Positions 34,105 through 42,400 of a DNA stretch of 64,000 nt are shown here, one piece after another; the first letter of the stretch is position 1; every line of letters starts with the position of its first letter. The DNA comes from Alphaproteobacteria bacterium. GTDB lineage: Bacteria; Pseudomonadota; Alphaproteobacteria; UBA8366; GCA-2717185. The stretch lies in contig WLWY01000017.1 of the NCBI GenBank assembly GCA_012103325.1, positions 1 to 64,000 of the forward strand, read 5' to 3'. Position numbers and translations under genes: made by a program. Below the pieces are notes generated by a model that searched no databases, was not told the origin of the DNA, and saw nothing but the letters and a program-made list of their open reading frames with translations.

Positions 34105-34166
34105 GCGGTATCCGACCGAATTTGCATGACGCTTAATGTAAGCATCGGCGAAATTTGGGGGAGAAT
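34105..34166 (+). pseudogene. Remnant of the 3' end of a TerB-like gene
   Basis: Sixty-two bases here align without gaps to 30893-30954, the last codons of the TerB-like gene. The peptides compare as SDRICMTLNVSIGEIWGRI here against FDRICATLNVSPSEIWEKM there. Upstream homology is lost. The fragment has no start codon and reads on without a matching stop. The two copies flank the chemoreceptor operon, as if it had been inserted beside or between duplicated DNA. Confidence 0.7.
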
Positions 34167-34265
34167 AAGAAAGTCGGCAGGTAGACCCTTTCCTCATTTC
34201 AAATTTCGTAGGATGGCGCCTCTCGGTGTAGGATTGGTATCTCGCATGACATGGGATCCGTCACC

Positions 34266-35936
34266 ATGATACCGGTAAGGCCGTTGGCCACTCTACCGAC
34301 CCATGAGGTCACGAACATGCCGCCGCATCTGGGCGACCAGGATTTGTGGGCGGACGATATTGTTTTGATGGAAGGCGCCGCGCGGGAAGGCGGGTCTGCA
34401 GCCAACACCACGCTAGCGGCATTTGGAAAATTGGCCGGCGCGGCTGAAACGTTCGAAAAGGCCGATCAGGCGAACCGCCATCCGCCGGAGCTGAAGGCTT
34501 TCGACCGGCACGGCATGCGCATCAATCAGGTCGAATTCCACCCCGCCTATCACGAGCTGATGGCGATTGCCATCGAGAACGAAGTGCCAAGCTACGCCTG
34601 GAATCATGCCGGGCCTGGCGCCCAAGTCGTACATGCCGCACTGAACTATATGTTCGGTCAGCCCGAAGGCGGCGTGATGTGTCCGATGGCGATGACGTAC
34701 GCCGTCGTTCCGGCGTTGCGCGGAACGACGGCGATCGCTGACGAATGGATTCCGCGCCTGCGGTCGAAATCCTACGATCCGCGCGACATCCCCGTGACCG
34801 AGAAGAGCGGTGCGACCATGGGCATGTTCATGACGGAGAAGCAGGGTGGCTCGGACGTACGCAGCAATACGACGCGGGCCGAACCCGTTGGCGCGGCCAC
34901 GGGGCCGGGGGCCGAATACCGGCTGACCGGACACAAATTCTTTTGCTCGGCACCCATGTCGGATGCGTTCCTGACCCTGGCTTACACCGAGGGCGGAATG
35001 TCCTGTTTCCTGGTGCCGCGCTGGACGCCGGACGGCGAGCGCAACAATCTGTTCCTGCAACGTTTGAAGGACAAGCTTGGCAACCGGTCCAACGCGTCTT
35101 CCGAATTGGAGTTCCAGGATACCTGGGGCCTCATGGTTGGCGACGAGGGGCGAGGCATCCGCACGATCATCGATATGGTCCAAGGCAACCGCTATTACTG
35201 CTGCGCCAGCTCCAGCGCCCTGATGCGTCAGGCATTGGTGCAAGCCCTGCATCACACAAGGCACCGGTTGGCGTTTCAAAAGAAGCTCGTGCAACAGCCG
35301 CTGATGCGGAACGTGCTGGCCGACCTGGCTATTGAGGCGGAGGCGGCGCTCGCTTTCACCTTGCGCATCGGCCGCGCGATGGACGAGGCCACGAGCGACG
35401 AAGGCGCAGCGGCGCTGTCCCGGATCGGCACGGCGGTGGGCAAGTACTGGATTTGCAAACGCGCGCCGGGGCAAATTTTCGAGGCGATGGAATGCCATGG
35501 CGGTCCTGGCTATATCGAAGACTCAATTCTGCCGCGCCTTTACCGCGAAGCGCCGATCAACAGCATCTGGGAAGGGTCCGGCAATGTCATGTGCCTGGAC
35601 GTGCTGCGCGCCATGTTCCGCGAGGAAGCCGCAATTCCGGCCGTGCTGGCCGAACTCGATGCGGCGCGGGGTGGCAACGCGTTCTTGGAAGCTGCCATTG
35701 ATGCGCTGAAAGACGAACTTTCCCAGCCTGAAGATATGGAGTTGCGCGCGCGCCGCGTGACGGAGTTGATGGCTGTTACGCTGCAAGGGGCGTTGTTGGT
35801 GCGCCATGCCCCCGACGCGGTCGCCGACGCGTTCTGCGCCTCAAGGCTCGGTTCGCGCTGGACCGGCGCTTACGGCGCGTTACCCTCCGGCGTCGATTTC
35901 GACGCTATTATCGAGCGGGCCACCCCTGCGTCATGA
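34266..35936 (+). CDS. AidB-like acyl-CoA dehydrogenase family protein
   Basis: The 556-residue flavoprotein is longer than classical acyl-CoA dehydrogenases (about 380) and matches the AidB/isovaleryl-type subgroup. Signs are THEVTNMPPHLGDQDLWADD, AREGG, MTEKQGGSDVRSNTT (flavin contact), FFCSAPMSDAFL, QRLKDKLGNRSNASSELEF, ECHGGPGYIEDSILPRLYRE and NSIWEGSGNVMCLDVLRA. E. coli AidB binds DNA and is induced by alkylation, but many homologues are probably metabolic. ATG 34266 is chosen by comparison with family starts; ATG 34251 is also in frame. It stands alone. Confidence 0.88.
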   Translation: MIPVRPLATLPTHEVTNMPPHLGDQDLWADDIVLMEGAAREGGSAANTTLAAFGKLAGAAETFEKADQANRHPPELKAFDRHGMRINQVEFHPAYHELMAIAIENEVPSYAWNHAGPGAQVVHAALNYMFGQPEGGVMCPMAMTYAVVPALRGTTAIADEWIPRLRSKSYDPRDIPVTEKSGATMGMFMTEKQGGSDVRSNTTRAEPVGAATGPGAEYRLTGHKFFCSAPMSDAFLTLAYTEGGMSCFLVPRWTPDGERNNLFLQRLKDKLGNRSNASSELEFQDTWGLMVGDEGRGIRTIIDMVQGNRYYCCASSSALMRQALVQALHHTRHRLAFQKKLVQQPLMRNVLADLAIEAEAALAFTLRIGRAMDEATSDEGAAALSRIGTAVGKYWICKRAPGQIFEAMECHGGPGYIEDSILPRLYREAPINSIWEGSGNVMCLDVLRAMFREEAAIPAVLAELDAARGGNAFLEAAIDALKDELSQPEDMELRARRVTELMAVTLQGALLVRHAPDAVADAFCASRLGSRWTGAYGALPSGVDFDAIIERATPAS

Positions 35937-36253
35937 CAGGCGATTTCATATAAAACAGTTATTATCGTGTTAGAAGTGGCTGGGGGGTGTCGAATTTCTT
36001 TACAGGTTTACGCATTTTGTACCTGCTCGGGATGCGAAAAATTTCTAAAATCATTATAATACAATAGTTTGAGGCGTTCCTCGGATTTGGTATGAAATTT
36101 GCTGGATATGATGAATAAGAGCCAATTTGGGGTATAATTGTAAGGTTTCCCGACAGTGCTGCATGAAATGTGGGATCGCGGCTTAAACCGAATTGGCCGT
36201 TCAGAGGGGTTTGTTGCGCGGGATATGACCGTTCCGCCTGGGAGGTAATGACA
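35937..36253. promoter_or_regulatory. Intergenic region upstream of a PEP-CTERM gene
   Basis: The 317 bp hold no gene. A TATAAT at 36133-36138 could be a -10 box for the PEP-CTERM gene, although no good -35 is seen at the usual distance. The Shine-Dalgarno GGAGG is at 36241-36245. Confidence 0.35.
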
Positions 36254-36814
36254 ATGATAATTAAGCCTTTTGGTGTATCCATCCGTAGTGTCACGATCGC
36301 TATTGCGGCACTGGCCGCGTTGATCGCTACGCCGGCTTCGGCCACGCCGATATTGTGGACGCTCGACAATGCGCTGCTGAACAACGCGACACCCGTGACG
36401 GGTTCGTTTGTTTTCGATGCCGATACGCTCACTTATAGCAGCATCGCGATTAGCGCCGGCGCTGACAATTTCGACTTTACGAATTCGGCGAGCGCGTCGG
36501 CTGCGACGTTTCTGCTTGCAGCGGATGCCCCCGATTTTAGCAGCAGTTCCGCGTTGCGCCTTGATTTCCTCGCGCCGCTGACCGATGCGGGGGGCGTCGT
36601 CGGACTGGATTTTGGCGATTTTTTCGGCAGCGCGTTAGTTGGCTGTGCCAATGCCGATTGTTCAGCACAATTTGTAGGCGAAGAGCTACTGTTTGCAAGC
36701 GGCACCGTCATTGGCCGGGATCCGAATTCGGTGCCGGAACCGGGTGCGCTTGCGCTATTCGGCCTCGGCGTCATCGGCGTGATGGCGATACGGCGGCGCA
36801 AAACGGCCCGTTGA
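36254..36814 (+). CDS. PEP-CTERM sorting-domain protein
   Basis: The 186-residue protein has a signal peptide (residues about 9-29, cleavage after TPASA) and a C-terminal PEP-CTERM tail: VPEPGALALFGLGVIGVMAI followed by RRRK. Such tails direct export and processing by an exosortase, usually onto the surface in biofilm-forming bacteria. The body is Ser/Ala/Asp-rich beta structure with no known domain and one cysteine pair (GCANADCSA). The start is ATG 36254 because GGAGG is eight bases upstream; an ATG six bases earlier is too close. No exosortase gene is in the window. Confidence 0.88.
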   Translation: MIIKPFGVSIRSVTIAIAALAALIATPASATPILWTLDNALLNNATPVTGSFVFDADTLTYSSIAISAGADNFDFTNSASASAATFLLAADAPDFSSSSALRLDFLAPLTDAGGVVGLDFGDFFGSALVGCANADCSAQFVGEELLFASGTVIGRDPNSVPEPGALALFGLGVIGVMAIRRRKTAR

Positions 36815-36834
36815 GCTTGCGCCGCTAAAGGCGG

Positions 36835-38106
36835 TTACGCGATTGTTCCGCATTCTGTGAGGGCCTGATCGAAAATTGCGATGGCCTTGTCGATTTCGTC
36901 ACGATTGGTGGTCAGTGGTGGGGCGATACGGAAAACGCCGGCCATCCCCCGTCGGCTGATGTTGAGGCACGCGCCCAATTCGAGACAGCGTTCGCTGACG
37001 GCGCCACCGATTTCCGACGCGGGTGTCTTGGTCTGACGATCTGCGACCAGTTCGACACCGAGCAGCAGGCCGCGTCCTCTGACATCGCCGATAATCGCAT
37101 GGCGTTGCTGCAGATCGAGAAGATGTGATTTCAGGTGGTCGCCGAGCTCGCGGGCGCGTTCGGCCAGACCGTCGCGCTGCACAATTTCGACGACCTTGCG
37201 TCCGACCGCGGCCGGCAGCGGATCGGCGGCATGGGTGGTGTAGAACAGAAAGCCCTTGTCGTTGCAGTCCTGTTCGATCTCGTCCGACGTGATCGTTGCC
37301 GACAGCGGCAGGCCGGCGCCCAGCGTCTTCGACAGGTTGAGGATGTCCGGGACGACGCCATCACGTTCGAAGGCGAAGTTGTTGCCGGTCCGGCCCATCC
37401 CGGTCTGCGCTTCGTCGAAGATCAGCAGCATGCCGCGTTCGTGCGCCTTTTCCTTCAGTGCGACGAGATACCCTTGCGGCAGTTCGATGATGCCACCCGA
37501 GCTTAGGATCGGCTCGACAATGACCGCGGCCAGCTGGCCGGTACTCTGACGGTCGATGATGTCCCAGCCGAATTCGAATTCCGCCCGCCAGTCGTAATCG
37601 CCGTCGCGGTTGAAGGGGGAGCGGTAGGCGTGCGGCGTCGGTAGGGTCAAAACGCCGGGCATGGTTGGGCCATGGCCGCGGCGCGCGCCGGAATAGGTCG
37701 TCGAGGCCGCGCCGCCGGTAACGCCGTGCCACGCGCGGTCGAAGGCGACGATCTCGAAGCCGCCGGTATAGGTCTTGGCGATGCGCAGCGCCGCTTCGTT
37801 CGACTCGCCGCCCGTCGACAGCGGCAGGACTCGGTCCAGGTTATCTGGCAGCATGGCGGCAAGATCGTCGGTGAAGGCGACAACCGGATCGGACAGGAAG
37901 CCGCTATGCAAATGATCCAGATTGGCGGCCATGTCCTCGACGACGGAGACGATTTCAGGGTGGCCGTGACCGAGAATGCCGCTCATCTGGCCGGACGTGA
38001 AATCGAGGATCTCATGGCCGTCGCTGTCGTAGATATAGGAGCCCTTGGCCCGCACGATCTGCTTGTCGGCGAAGGAGCCGCCGTAACGGAAGACGTGATC
38101 GCTCAT
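36835..38106 (-). CDS. Class III PLP-dependent aminotransferase (2,2-dialkylglycine decarboxylase-like)
   Basis: The 423-residue fold-type I PLP enzyme shows TSGQMSGILGHGHPEI, STGGESNEAALRIAK, AFDRAWHGVTGGA, the cofactor aspartate in LIFDEAQTGMGRTG and the Schiff-base lysine in LNLSKTLGAGLPLSAT. The QMSG and GRTG segments are those of dialkylglycine decarboxylase, which decarboxylates 2-aminoisobutyrate-type amino acids and transaminates pyruvate. Other substrates, such as beta-amino acids, are possible. It lies 26 bp downstream of a flavin reductase gene on the same strand. Confidence 0.9.
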   Translation of the reverse strand: MSDHVFRYGGSFADKQIVRAKGSYIYDSDGHEILDFTSGQMSGILGHGHPEIVSVVEDMAANLDHLHSGFLSDPVVAFTDDLAAMLPDNLDRVLPLSTGGESNEAALRIAKTYTGGFEIVAFDRAWHGVTGGAASTTYSGARRGHGPTMPGVLTLPTPHAYRSPFNRDGDYDWRAEFEFGWDIIDRQSTGQLAAVIVEPILSSGGIIELPQGYLVALKEKAHERGMLLIFDEAQTGMGRTGNNFAFERDGVVPDILNLSKTLGAGLPLSATITSDEIEQDCNDKGFLFYTTHAADPLPAAVGRKVVEIVQRDGLAERARELGDHLKSHLLDLQQRHAIIGDVRGRGLLLGVELVADRQTKTPASEIGGAVSERCLELGACLNISRRGMAGVFRIAPPLTTNRDEIDKAIAIFDQALTECGTIA

Positions 38107-38132
38107 CGCATTTGTCCTTTCCGTTCAGGACA

Positions 38133-38765
38133 CTATTCGCGAAACCCCGGCCGGTCCATGGTGAAGACGGTTTCGCCGGTCACTTCCGTATAGTCCTGAT
38201 AGCCCATGCGGCCGATCGGGTGCAGTTTGGCGATATCGATTTGTCCGCTCGGCAGGATGAATTCATCTTCGATGTGGATGCCGATGACCTCGCCGAAGAC
38301 CACCGTATAGGTATTTCCGCCGCTCGTGTTGGGAAGGTCGACGGTCTGCAGCAGTTTGCATTCGAAATGGATCGGCGCTTCCTTGACCCGTGGCGGTTTC
38401 ACGAGTGTCGACGGGATTGGCGTGAGGCCGGCCATCGCCATTTCGTCGACGTCCTTGGCCGTCGTCGCGGAAGATTCGTTCATCGCCTCTCGCGTGTCCC
38501 AGGTCGTGACATTGTGAACGAACTCGCCGGTCTCCACGATGTTGCGCAGCGAGTCCTTCTTACTGTCGTCCTCGACCTGCCCATGACCGGCGGAGAACAT
38601 GACGGTCGGCGGATTGTAGGCGACGGCATTGAAGAAGCTGTAGGGCGCCAGGTTGACGTTACCCGCACCGTCGACGCTGCTGATCCAGCCGATAGGGCGC
38701 GGCACGACCAGACTGTTGAACGGATTTTTGGACAGGCCGTGACCGTCCTTCGGCTCGTAGAACAT
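38133..38765 (-). CDS. Flavin reductase-like (FMN-binding split barrel) protein
   Basis: The 210-residue protein matches the flavin reductase-like domain: FNSLVVPRPIGWISSVDGAG, NLAPYSFFNAVAYNPPTVMF and GEFVHNVTTWDTREAMN bind FMN. These proteins supply reduced flavin to a monooxygenase or are flavoenzymes themselves. ATG 38765 has AAAGGT nine bases upstream; an upstream ATG at 38783 has none. It is the first gene of an operon with the class III aminotransferase. One of the LLM proteins in the window could in principle be its partner, but none is adjacent. Confidence 0.9.
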   Translation of the reverse strand: MFYEPKDGHGLSKNPFNSLVVPRPIGWISSVDGAGNVNLAPYSFFNAVAYNPPTVMFSAGHGQVEDDSKKDSLRNIVETGEFVHNVTTWDTREAMNESSATTAKDVDEMAMAGLTPIPSTLVKPPRVKEAPIHFECKLLQTVDLPNTSGGNTYTVVFGEVIGIHIEDEFILPSGQIDIAKLHPIGRMGYQDYTEVTGETVFTMDRPGFRE

Positions 38766-38943
38766 GCGCGCATTACCTTTCATTCATTCGGGAGGCTGAC
38801 GTTGGAAGCCAAACGGCGGCGACTGTACTTGGTTCGCCCCAGCGCGGGAAGCGTTTCCCGTTGCGGCAGCGACTTGCTTTCGACGCATGTGGTTGCCCAT
38901 ACTAACATGTGACGACGATAGACTTGGCTATGGAGGAGTTCTC

Positions 38944-39843
38944 ATGGAACCGACCGTCACTCGAGTCGACGCGACGCTGGGCGTCACCATCACGGGCGTC
39001 GATTTGGCCAATTTGGACGACGCGACCTGGCGCTTCATCGAGGACGCGTTTCATGAATATGCTCTACTGATCTTTCCGGAACAGCACCTATCTGCTGACG
39101 ACCAAGTCGCTTTCTCGAACCGCTTCGGCGATATCGAGATACTGCGTGAGAATGCGAAGGCGGTCCCGATTACCAATCAAAAACCGGATGGGTCTACATT
39201 CAAACCCGACGAGTTCCGCTTCAAGGCACTGCGCGGCAATGAGGGCTGGCATCTGGACAGCACCTATATGCCGCTCGCGGCCAAGGCGGGGGTACTTTCC
39301 GCGAAGGTTGTGCCGTCGAAGGGCGGCGAGACTGAGATCGCCGATATGCGCGCCGCCTACGATGCGCTCGACGACGTCATGAAGGAACGTATCAGCGATC
39401 TGTCCGCATACCATTCGCTCTATGCGTCGCAGGCCAAGATCGGCCACAAGGTAGAGCCCGGCTCGGGCTACGGCTATCACACCAAGGGCGCACCGTTACG
39501 CCCGCTGGTGAAAATCCATCCGGTGACCGGGCGCAAGGCGCTGTGCATCGGCCGTCACGCTTATCGAATTCCTGGTATGGAGGACGATGAGGCGGTGCAG
39601 CTGATGGAAGAGCTGATCGACTTCGCCTGCCAGCCACCGCGCACCTATTCGCACCGCTGGACGCCGGGCGATCTGATTATCTGGGACAACCGCTGTGCGA
39701 TGCACCGGGCGCGTCCGTACGATTTCAGCGAAACCCGCATCATGCAGGCGACCCGCATCGCCGGCGATCCTGCCAGCGAGCTCGCACCGACCGCGATGGA
39801 CCCTCTTGTCGGCGTGTTCGAGCCGAGCACGACGAACCGGTAG
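38944..39843 (+). CDS. TauD/TfdA family 2-oxoglutarate/Fe(II) dioxygenase
   Basis: The 299-residue protein has the TauD fold with HxD in GWHLDSTYM, the distal histidine in DNRCAMHRARPYD and the 2-oxoglutarate arginine in RIMQATRIAGD. TauD/TfdA enzymes open sulfonates, aryloxyacetates or carnitine-like compounds by hydroxylation; the TSRA-like middle part (RHAYRIPGMEDDEA) is typical of the 2,4-D dioxygenase side of the family. The ATG follows GGAGG by six bases. It is followed by a MITE and then the CapA-like gene on the same strand, which might once have been one operon. Confidence 0.9.
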   Translation: MEPTVTRVDATLGVTITGVDLANLDDATWRFIEDAFHEYALLIFPEQHLSADDQVAFSNRFGDIEILRENAKAVPITNQKPDGSTFKPDEFRFKALRGNEGWHLDSTYMPLAAKAGVLSAKVVPSKGGETEIADMRAAYDALDDVMKERISDLSAYHSLYASQAKIGHKVEPGSGYGYHTKGAPLRPLVKIHPVTGRKALCIGRHAYRIPGMEDDEAVQLMEELIDFACQPPRTYSHRWTPGDLIIWDNRCAMHRARPYDFSETRIMQATRIAGDPASELAPTAMDPLVGVFEPSTTNR

Positions 39844-39873
39844 AGGAGCCCCATTTCCCCGAAGGGGATCTAG

Positions 39874-39998
39874 TGTACTGATCGTGAAATTCAATGGATT
39901 GAATTTCGCGTGAATCAGCACACCAACTATTTGAAACTCGTGTGATTCAGATCCTAAATTTCGCCGCATTCAATGCGGCAAACTTCAGAATCATCACA
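39874..39998. mobile_element. 125-bp MITE (copy B), abutting the ribosome-binding site of the capA-like gene
   Basis: This is the reverse-oriented relative of the element at 20461, flanked by CTAG at 39870-39873 and 39999-40002. Its stems are intact: CGAAATTCAATCCATTGAATTTCG is a perfect palindrome split here as CGAAATTCAAT and ATTGAATTTCG. GCCGCATTGAATGCGGC replaces GTCGCATTGAATGCGAC of copy A with both arms changed. The right CTAG leads straight into GGAGG in front of ATG 40012. Confidence 0.85.
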
Positions 39999-40011
39999 CT
40001 AGGGAGGGGGA

Positions 40012-41040
40012 ATGGAACGCACGGTTATTCTGACCGGGGATATGAATTTCAAAGGCGTGACCGACCCGGAAAGTATCTTCGCCGAGGTATCCGATATTAC
40101 GCAGAGCGCCGACATTCTGTTTGGTAATCTCGAATGCTGTTTCTATGACGTGCCCGGCCATGACCCCGCCGAGCGGGAAGGTTTCTATGCGCCGCCCGTT
40201 GCCGCCGAAGCGCTGACCTTGGCCGGATTCGATGTTGTTGGCATGGCCAACAATGTCACCTATGGCGAGGCAGCGATCCGCGCGTCGCTGGCGCGTCTCG
40301 ACGCATTGGGTATCGCGCATACGGGTGCCGGAACCGACCGGGCATCGGCGTATCGGCCAGCGATTATCGAGAAAGACGGCAAGATTTACGGATTTCTCCA
40401 GCGCACGTCGGTGTTTTGGCCAAAGAACCATGCGGCAACGGGCAGCGGGCCCGGCGTCGCGGTCTTGCCGGGGCACACTGCCTATCGTCCTCAGATTGAC
40501 GGGTATGCCGCCAACCGGCCGGGTGTCCCGCCGGAAATCGTCACCTGGACTGACCGGGCCGCGCTTGATGCCTATTGCGAAGCGTTGGCAACGCTCGCAG
40601 GTGAAGTGGATTTCGTGGTCGCGTCGCATCACTGGGGCTATGAGGCGGAGGTGCTCGCCTATCAGACGGAAATCGCGCACGCCGCGATCGATGCGGGAGC
40701 GGACATCGTGCTGGGGCACGGCCCGCATTACCCGCTGGGAATCGAAATCTACAAAGAGAAGCCGATCCTCTATGGCACCGGCAATTTCTCCTTCGATGTC
40801 GGCCACCACGCGAGGCACGGCGACTGGATCGGTTTCTTCACGACCATTCGATTGGCGGCGGCAGGCGTAGAGGAGATCTTCATCCGCTTCGTGCGCCACA
40901 CCGATCGTAATCAGACGATTCTGCGGCACCCTGCGGACGAGTCGGAAGCGCTGGCCGAACTCGCCGCGCGTTCCTCAATCTTCGGCACCGAGTTGAGCGT
41001 CGAAGACGACCGCATCGTCATCTGGCGGCGAAACGGCTAA
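40012..41040 (+). CDS. CapA-family (poly-gamma-glutamate synthesis type) metallophosphatase-like protein
   Basis: The 342-residue protein has the CapA fold: ILTGDMNFKGV at the start, DILFGNLECCFYDV, GFDVVGMANNVTYG, DFVVASHHWGYEAEV, AGADIVLGHGPHYPLG and PILYGTGNFSFD. These Asp/His/Asn motifs form a calcineurin-like metal site. CapA/PgsA helps make and anchor poly-gamma-glutamate in Bacillus, but there is no capB or capC here and no signal peptide. A cytoplasmic hydrolase role is therefore as likely. The start site is joined to a MITE. Confidence 0.88.
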   Translation: MERTVILTGDMNFKGVTDPESIFAEVSDITQSADILFGNLECCFYDVPGHDPAEREGFYAPPVAAEALTLAGFDVVGMANNVTYGEAAIRASLARLDALGIAHTGAGTDRASAYRPAIIEKDGKIYGFLQRTSVFWPKNHAATGSGPGVAVLPGHTAYRPQIDGYAANRPGVPPEIVTWTDRAALDAYCEALATLAGEVDFVVASHHWGYEAEVLAYQTEIAHAAIDAGADIVLGHGPHYPLGIEIYKEKPILYGTGNFSFDVGHHARHGDWIGFFTTIRLAAAGVEEIFIRFVRHTDRNQTILRHPADESEALAELAARSSIFGTELSVEDDRIVIWRRNG

Positions 41041-41145
41041 GTCTGTAATCAGCTTGTAAAGCGCCGCGCGCTCACCCTCTAGGAGACTTCTGCAAAACTG
41101 TGAATGGGGCCGCCGTCCACCCCCACCTTAATCCTCCCCCCTCAA

Positions 41146-42303
41146 GGAGACCTCTGCGAAACGGGTTCAGGATCGGAGATAATCGTTGGGTTTGGAGGTT
41201 GGTGCATAGGTTTGGCGGTTTTTCGCGTTGGGTTTTGGGACGCTCTTGACGAGATCGGCAAGGGACGGTGTCAGGGCATAAGAGTTTCGGCACGTCTCAG
41301 GTTCATGGCGATGCACAGGAGATGAAGGTGGGACTGGTTCTTCTGCATCCCCCTGTATCGGGCCCGGCGGTATCGGTAAGACCGCTTCAGAGTTCCGAAC
41401 AGGCGCTCGACATTAGCGCGGATCGGGGAGATCAGGCGGTTGCGGACCTGTTGCCAGTGCGGCAGCGCCGGTTGGTTCTTATGGCTGCGGTGCATGATCC
41501 GGTCCTTGATGCCCCTCGCCTTGAGGCGCCGGCGGCGCTCCTTGTGCTCATAGGCTTTGTCAGCATAGACCGCCCGCTCGTCGCCCTGGATCAGCGCGTC
41601 GGCCACTTCGCTCTCATAGGTTTTGGCCGACGTCATCATCGCATCGCGGATCAATTCGGAGCCCTGATCGACGGCGATATGCGCCTTGTACCCGAAATAG
41701 GCCGTGCGCCCGCGCCGCGTCCAATCGGCATCCGGATCGAGCGCCGAACGCCCGCCGGAAACACCGGACGGCCGGCTGACCGAAGCCTCGATCAGGGTGG
41801 CATCGATCAGTGTGCCCGTCTTCAGCATCAGCCCGTGACGCTCCAACTGCCGGTTCGTTTCCGCCAGAAGCTTCGCCGTCAGTTTCCTCTCTGCCAGCGC
41901 CGCCCGGAAGCGCACGAACGTCGTCTCGTCCGGTGTCTCGTCGCTCAACGAGAACCCGCAGAACCGTCGGAACGACAGACGATCCCCCAACGCCTCCTCC
42001 AGGTCCGGGTCGGAAAGACCATACCATTGCTGCAGCAAAACCGCCTTGTACATCGACAGCGCCGGATACCCTCTGCGCCCCTTCTTCGAGCGAACCGACT
42101 TCAGGAGCTTCTCGAAGCGAGACCAGTCGAAAAGACCTTCGATACGCTCCAGACGTTTATTCGAACCCGCACCCGGCGCCACAAACGCATCCGCAAAGCC
42201 ACCCTCACCAACCCGCTTCTCACCCATCAAGACCTCCGTCATAGCGATCACTCTAAAGAATCACCGTTTCGACAAAGTTGCTACCCATTTCGCAGAGGTC
42301 TCC
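41146..42303 (-). mobile_element. IS5-like insertion sequence, copy 2 (1158 bp)
   Basis: It has the same length and ends as the copies at 9992 and 58884, and is flanked by TCAA at 41142-41145 and 42304-42307. TCAA is the complement of TTGA, as expected because the host MITE is inverted here. The transposase is still on the minus strand, so relative to the MITE the IS points the other way. Confidence 0.95.
41271..42251 (-). CDS. IS5-family transposase, copy 2
   Basis: It is identical in length to copy 1 and differs from it only by G at residue 167; by eye it matches copy 3 exactly. The DDE residues D150, D231 and E282 are intact, so the element is likely still active. Confidence 0.95.
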   Translation of the reverse strand: MIAMTEVLMGEKRVGEGGFADAFVAPGAGSNKRLERIEGLFDWSRFEKLLKSVRSKKGRRGYPALSMYKAVLLQQWYGLSDPDLEEALGDRLSFRRFCGFSLSDETPDETTFVRFRAALAERKLTAKLLAETNRQLERHGLMLKTGTLIDATLIEASVSRPSGVSGGRSALDPDADWTRRGRTAYFGYKAHIAVDQGSELIRDAMMTSAKTYESEVADALIQGDERAVYADKAYEHKERRRRLKARGIKDRIMHRSHKNQPALPHWQQVRNRLISPIRANVERLFGTLKRSYRYRRARYRGMQKNQSHLHLLCIAMNLRRAETLMP

Positions 42304-42400
42304 TCAAGGGGGAGGAGAATATCCCGCTGATCCGCCTTCGTTATCCCTTCCCCCCTTGTGGGGGAAGGCTAGGATGGGGGGTGAAACGGTGTCGGTAGCA

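Noticed and set aside
33982..34197. 71-codon frame on the minus strand
   Set aside because: It has AT-rich composition, no recognisable domain, and overlaps the TerB remnant on the other strand.
34266..35936. DNA alkylation-repair role for the AidB-like protein
   Set aside because: No ada, alkA or alkB gene is near, and many homologues are metabolic dehydrogenases.
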